Shown here: positions 48,390-50,843 of the stretch, one piece after another
Numbering within the stretch: the stretch's first letter is position 1
How the letters are laid out: each line of letters starts with the position of its first letter
Assembly (NCBI GenBank): GCA_015059805.1
Contig: SUZO01000019.1
Span: forward strand, 1-50,843
Length of the DNA stretch: 50,843 nucleotides
DNA from: Rikenellaceae bacterium
Lineage (GTDB): Bacteria; Bacteroidota; Bacteroidia; Bacteroidales; Rikenellaceae
Direction of reading: 5' to 3'
Notes under the pieces: model-generated
What the model was told of the DNA's origin: nothing
Seen by the model: the letters and a program-made list of their open reading frames with translations, nothing else
The model's database searches: none
Made by a program: the position numbers and the translations under genes

Positions 48390-49163
48390 CTATTTGCCGA
48401 AGTAGTGGTTGAGCAGGTAGGCAAGGCGGTAGCCAGCATACTGCATCTGCTTGTTTACAAGCTCGCGTGACAGCTCAATAGTATCATCACGAAGAACAGG
48501 TGTGTTGTGAGGATTCCACTCATAGATAACCTTATTGTCGCTACCAATCTGGTGTACCCAGTCGTGCAAATCGCCCTTAGTAATCTTCTTAATCTGACCC
48601 TTCTTCAGCACGTCAAGCTCCTCTGCAATCTGGTTGTCGCTCTTTTTAGGGTGTAGCAGTGCAGGCATCTTGTCATATAGACCGTGGAATGCCTTATACT
48701 GCTTGCCATTTAGCTCGCACTTCCAGAAGCAACGAGGGCCTGGAACGTAAGAGTGGGTAGGGCAGTGAAGGTCGCCAACAAAATGGAGCAGCATGCGCAG
48801 GTTGAACACAACTGCGCTATCGGTAAGCTGCTCGTACTTGCTAAGGTTGTAGTCGGCAACTTTAAGCGCGTGTACACAGTCGCCCTTGTAAAGGCGTGGG
48901 TTTGGATCGTATATACTCTGCTCATCAACATTATATACGTGCCAAGCAGTTGTGTAGGCAATAGGCTTGTCTTTGCGGTGAATATCCATCCACAGAGCCT
49001 CCTTCTTAAGGTCGTAATCCATGTACTTGGAGATGTTCTTCTTAGCCTTCTCAGTAAGATTGCGCTGAGCAATCTCTACAATCACACGGTGACCAACGCC
49101 ACCCCAGCCAAATGCTTCAACAGCGAGCATGGCGATAATTGCAAGTGTTACAATTCTCTTCAT
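48390..49163 (-). CDS. S1/P1-type nuclease (copy 2)
   Basis: A 257-aa protein with a signal peptide (LAIIAMLAVEAFGW). The zinc-site pattern of the S1/P1 family is visible: mature N-terminal Trp (FGWGGVGHRVIVEIAQRNLT), WMDIHRKDKPIAYTTAWHVY, LRMLLHFVGDLHCPTHSYVP with its Asp/His ligands, and DLHDWVHQIGSDN. It would cleave single-stranded nucleic acid or release 3'-phosphate from nucleotides outside the cytoplasm. It follows the related copy 1 by 12 nt. The two share about half their residues in the motif regions by eye. Confidence 0.9.
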   Translation of the reverse strand: MKRIVTLAIIAMLAVEAFGWGGVGHRVIVEIAQRNLTEKAKKNISKYMDYDLKKEALWMDIHRKDKPIAYTTAWHVYNVDEQSIYDPNPRLYKGDCVHALKVADYNLSKYEQLTDSAVVFNLRMLLHFVGDLHCPTHSYVPGPRCFWKCELNGKQYKAFHGLYDKMPALLHPKKSDNQIAEELDVLKKGQIKKITKGDLHDWVHQIGSDNKVIYEWNPHNTPVLRDDTIELSRELVNKQMQYAGYRLAYLLNHYFGK

Positions 49164-49175
49164 AGTCCTATTTTT

Positions 49176-49961
49176 TTAATTGTTAAAATACTCATTTAAC
49201 TTAGCGGCAAGGCGATAACCCGCATTGCGCAGTTGGTGCTCAACAATAGGCTTAGACTTCTCAATAGTCTGAGGGTCAAGGTAGTAAGCCCCGTATGGAT
49301 TTATGTCGTAGACCTTTACACTGCCAGCTGCGGCGTCGTTAGCCCAGTTGGTAATATCACCCTCAACTACACGCTTAATCTCACCCTTTTTCACCACATC
49401 AATCTTCTCGGCAATAGCGTCGGGGTTTGCCCTCTTGCCATAGAGCATCATCGGAATCTTGTCGTAAATTGGGTGGAAACGCTCCCACTCCTTACCGTTG
49501 AGCTTGCACTTCCAGATTGTCTTCACTCCATCAACGTGTGTATGCACAGGGCAGTGCATATCGCCCATAAAGTGGATAAGCATGCGGATGTTCATCACCA
49601 CAGCGCTATCGGTGAGCCTTTGGTAGTTGTTATCTGCTAAATTGTACTCCGACAGAGCAAGGGCATAGACTACATCGCCGCCCTCTGCAAGGCGGTAGTT
49701 GGGGTCGTAGCGCAGGTTTTTGTCACACGCAAAGACGTGATAGTGGGTCGTATAGGCTATCGGCTCGTCTCGGCGATGCTCATCCATCCATACTGCGTCC
49801 TTTTTAAGGTCGTAGTCGATATACTTTGCAATATTTGCCTTTGCGCGCTCGGTAAGGTGTCGTTGAGCTACGGCAATAACAATCTCATGTCCTAACCTTC
49901 CCCATGCAAACGCTGTTGTGCAGAGAGCAAGTGCGCAGAGTGTTAAAAGTAGTCGTTTCAT
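49176..49961 (-). CDS. S1/P1-type nuclease (copy 1)
   Basis: A 261-aa secreted-type protein (LCALALCTTAFAWG signal), the closest neighbour of the copy downstream. Motifs match: N-terminal Trp at the cleavage site (WGRLGHEIVIAVAQRHLTER), WMDEHRRDEPIAYTTHYHVF, IRMLIHFMGDMHCPVHTHVD, and DITNWANDAAAGSVKVYDIN. Zinc ligands (Trp1, His, Asp, His) appear conserved in both copies. Tandem duplication is the simplest explanation; copies probably differ in substrate preference. It begins 5 nt after deoD. Confidence 0.9.
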   Translation of the reverse strand: MKRLLLTLCALALCTTAFAWGRLGHEIVIAVAQRHLTERAKANIAKYIDYDLKKDAVWMDEHRRDEPIAYTTHYHVFACDKNLRYDPNYRLAEGGDVVYALALSEYNLADNNYQRLTDSAVVMNIRMLIHFMGDMHCPVHTHVDGVKTIWKCKLNGKEWERFHPIYDKIPMMLYGKRANPDAIAEKIDVVKKGEIKRVVEGDITNWANDAAAGSVKVYDINPYGAYYLDPQTIEKSKPIVEHQLRNAGYRLAAKLNEYFNN

Positions 49962-49966
49962 AGGTT

Positions 49967-50671
49967 TTAGATGATTTCAAAGGCTATCTCCATCATATCT
50001 GTAAAGGTCTTCTCGCGCTGCTCGGCTGTTGTCTCCTCGTGAGTGACGAGTGAGTCAGATATTGTACAGATGCAGAGTGCCTCGTTGCCACTTCTTGCAG
50101 CATTCATATAGAGCGCTGAAGCCTCCATCTCAACGGCAAGCACGCCCATCTTCTGCCAACTCTTCCACGCCTCTGGGTCGTCGTTGTAGAAGATTTCGCT
50201 TGCAAGGATATTACCCACGCGGAAGTTTACACCCATGCTCTCAGCCTTCTCAACCGCTGCACGAAGCAGGTTAAAGTCGGCTATCGGCGCAAAAGTGCCT
50301 GGTAGACGGAACTGCGCTGCAAAGTTTGAGTTGTCACACGCACCCTGCGCAATGACAATATCGCCAATATGCAGGTCTGGGTGGTATGCGCCCGCAGAGC
50401 CAGTGCGGATAATGCGCTTAACGCCATAGAAGTTGTATAGCTCAAAGGTGTAGATGCCAATCGACGAAATACCCATTCCGTGACCCATCACAGATACTCG
50501 CTTACCCTTATAGGTTCCAGTGTAACAATACATTCCGCGCACTTGATTTACAAGGGTCGGATTCTCAAGATAACGCTCTGCCATAAATTTGGCACGCAAC
50601 GGATCGCCAGCCATGATGACCTTCTCGGCAATCTCGCCAGCCTTTGCTCCAATATGAGGTGTAGGTGTCAT
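49967..50671 (-). CDS. deoD: Purine-nucleoside phosphorylase, DeoD type
   Basis: A 234-aa hexameric-type enzyme: PTPHIGAKAGEIAEKVIMAG, DPLRAKFMAERYLENPTLVN, VSVMGHGMGISSIGIYTFEL, IIRTGSAGAYHPDLHIGDIV (phosphate site) and VLAVEMEASALYMNAARSGN with the purine-binding Met-Glu-x-x-Ala motif. It splits purine nucleosides with phosphate to free base and ribose-1-phosphate. It leads the operon with the two nucleases 5 nt downstream, so the three could act together in extracellular nucleic-acid salvage. Confidence 0.96.
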   Translation of the reverse strand: MTPTPHIGAKAGEIAEKVIMAGDPLRAKFMAERYLENPTLVNQVRGMYCYTGTYKGKRVSVMGHGMGISSIGIYTFELYNFYGVKRIIRTGSAGAYHPDLHIGDIVIAQGACDNSNFAAQFRLPGTFAPIADFNLLRAAVEKAESMGVNFRVGNILASEIFYNDDPEAWKSWQKMGVLAVEMEASALYMNAARSGNEALCICTISDSLVTHEETTAEQREKTFTDMMEIAFEII

Positions 50672-50698
50672 AATATTTGTTGGTTAAATTTTCACAGA

Positions 50699-50729
50699 CA
50701 AATTTACGAAAAAACACTGGAATAATCAA
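50699..50729 (-). promoter_or_regulatory. Predicted deoD operon promoter
   Basis: On the minus strand TTG (50727-50729) and TAAATTTG (50699-50706), 20 nt apart, giving a leader near 25 nt. Nothing else was recognised in the remaining bases to the window end. Confidence 0.6.
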
Positions 50730-50843
50730 CCGAAATCGGAATAATAGTGCATCTTGCACTGATAATAAACGCATTACGCTGAAAATCTCGGAAATACGGG
50801 AAATGGCAATTTAGCAAAGAAACGCAAGGTAATGAAATAGAAC

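Overview
The window looks like a chromosomal segment of a gut-type Bacteroidales bacterium, plausibly Rikenellaceae/Alistipes (inference; no rRNA is present). Support: promoters of the Bacteroidetes form (TTTG, about 20 nt, TAnnTTTG) with almost no Shine-Dalgarno sites; a Bacteroidetes-type RNA polymerase omega and the DUF4295 small protein beside L28/L33; lipoproteins with short lipoboxes; a fimbrillin-like/GLUG surface lipoprotein; a DUF6562 plus metallophosphoesterase lipoprotein; and an MG-domain/TonB-plug-like secreted protein.

Layout. 1-340: start of rpsT and tRNA-Glu. 466-7303 (minus): one tightly packed operon bamD-rpoZ-coaBC-recN followed by a complete cobalamin/siderophore-type ABC importer (binding protein, permease, ATPase). 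7476-8332 (plus): two-gene accessory cassette (winged-helix protein plus a DUF6549-like membrane-anchored coiled coil) that looks phage-derived, followed by structured repeat element A (8333-8654). 8655-14323 (minus): tripartite RND efflux pump with a 17-bp palindrome upstream. 14510-17148: GLUG/beta-helix lipoprotein preceded by a 46-aa small ORF with a G9 tract. 17276-19382: HAD phosphatase and NhaC antiporter; then tRNA-Arg(CCU). 19582-24610: metallophosphoesterase lipoprotein, small lipoprotein, NagD-like phosphatase. 24846-30192: greA, sialate O-acetylesterase, MG2/plug-like protein. 30270-34256 (minus): rpsA, a 1.4-kb non-coding repeat island (about 32190-33600), and the DUF4295-rpmG-rpmB operon. 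34453-36340 (plus): pyrH, tlpA-like, frr. 36465-36810: structured repeat element B. 36815-44312 (minus): asd, PBP1A, an HEYRH beta-propeller/barrel protein, a secreted protein and SUI1/YciH, arranged as one operon. 44414-45490: DUF4435 protein. 45497-47526: CPA1 K+/H+ antiporter and a small membrane protein. 47627-48285: small secreted ORF and a candidate structured small RNA. 48390-50671: two tandem S1/P1 nucleases and deoD.

Most genes are housekeeping: translation (S20, S1, L28, L33, frr, SUI1), transcription (omega, GreA), envelope building (BamD, PBP1A, Asd) and nucleic-acid salvage, where the two secreted-type nucleases followed by DeoD could release nucleotides and then split nucleosides.

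The most unusual material is non-coding. Elements A and B, 28 kb apart, share fixed flanks but carry different arm sequences that each keep perfect base pairing, giving the same predicted four-way junction followed by two further hairpins, one with a clear compensatory A-T to G-C change. The rpsA-upstream island is built from related modules: 7-nt and 9-nt tandem repeats, GAAC-rich hairpins, and three nested-palindrome units that also show compensatory change. No transposase, reverse transcriptase or cas gene is linked. I regard these as members of an apparently uncharacterised modular structured-repeat family; whether it acts as RNA or DNA cannot be decided from this window.
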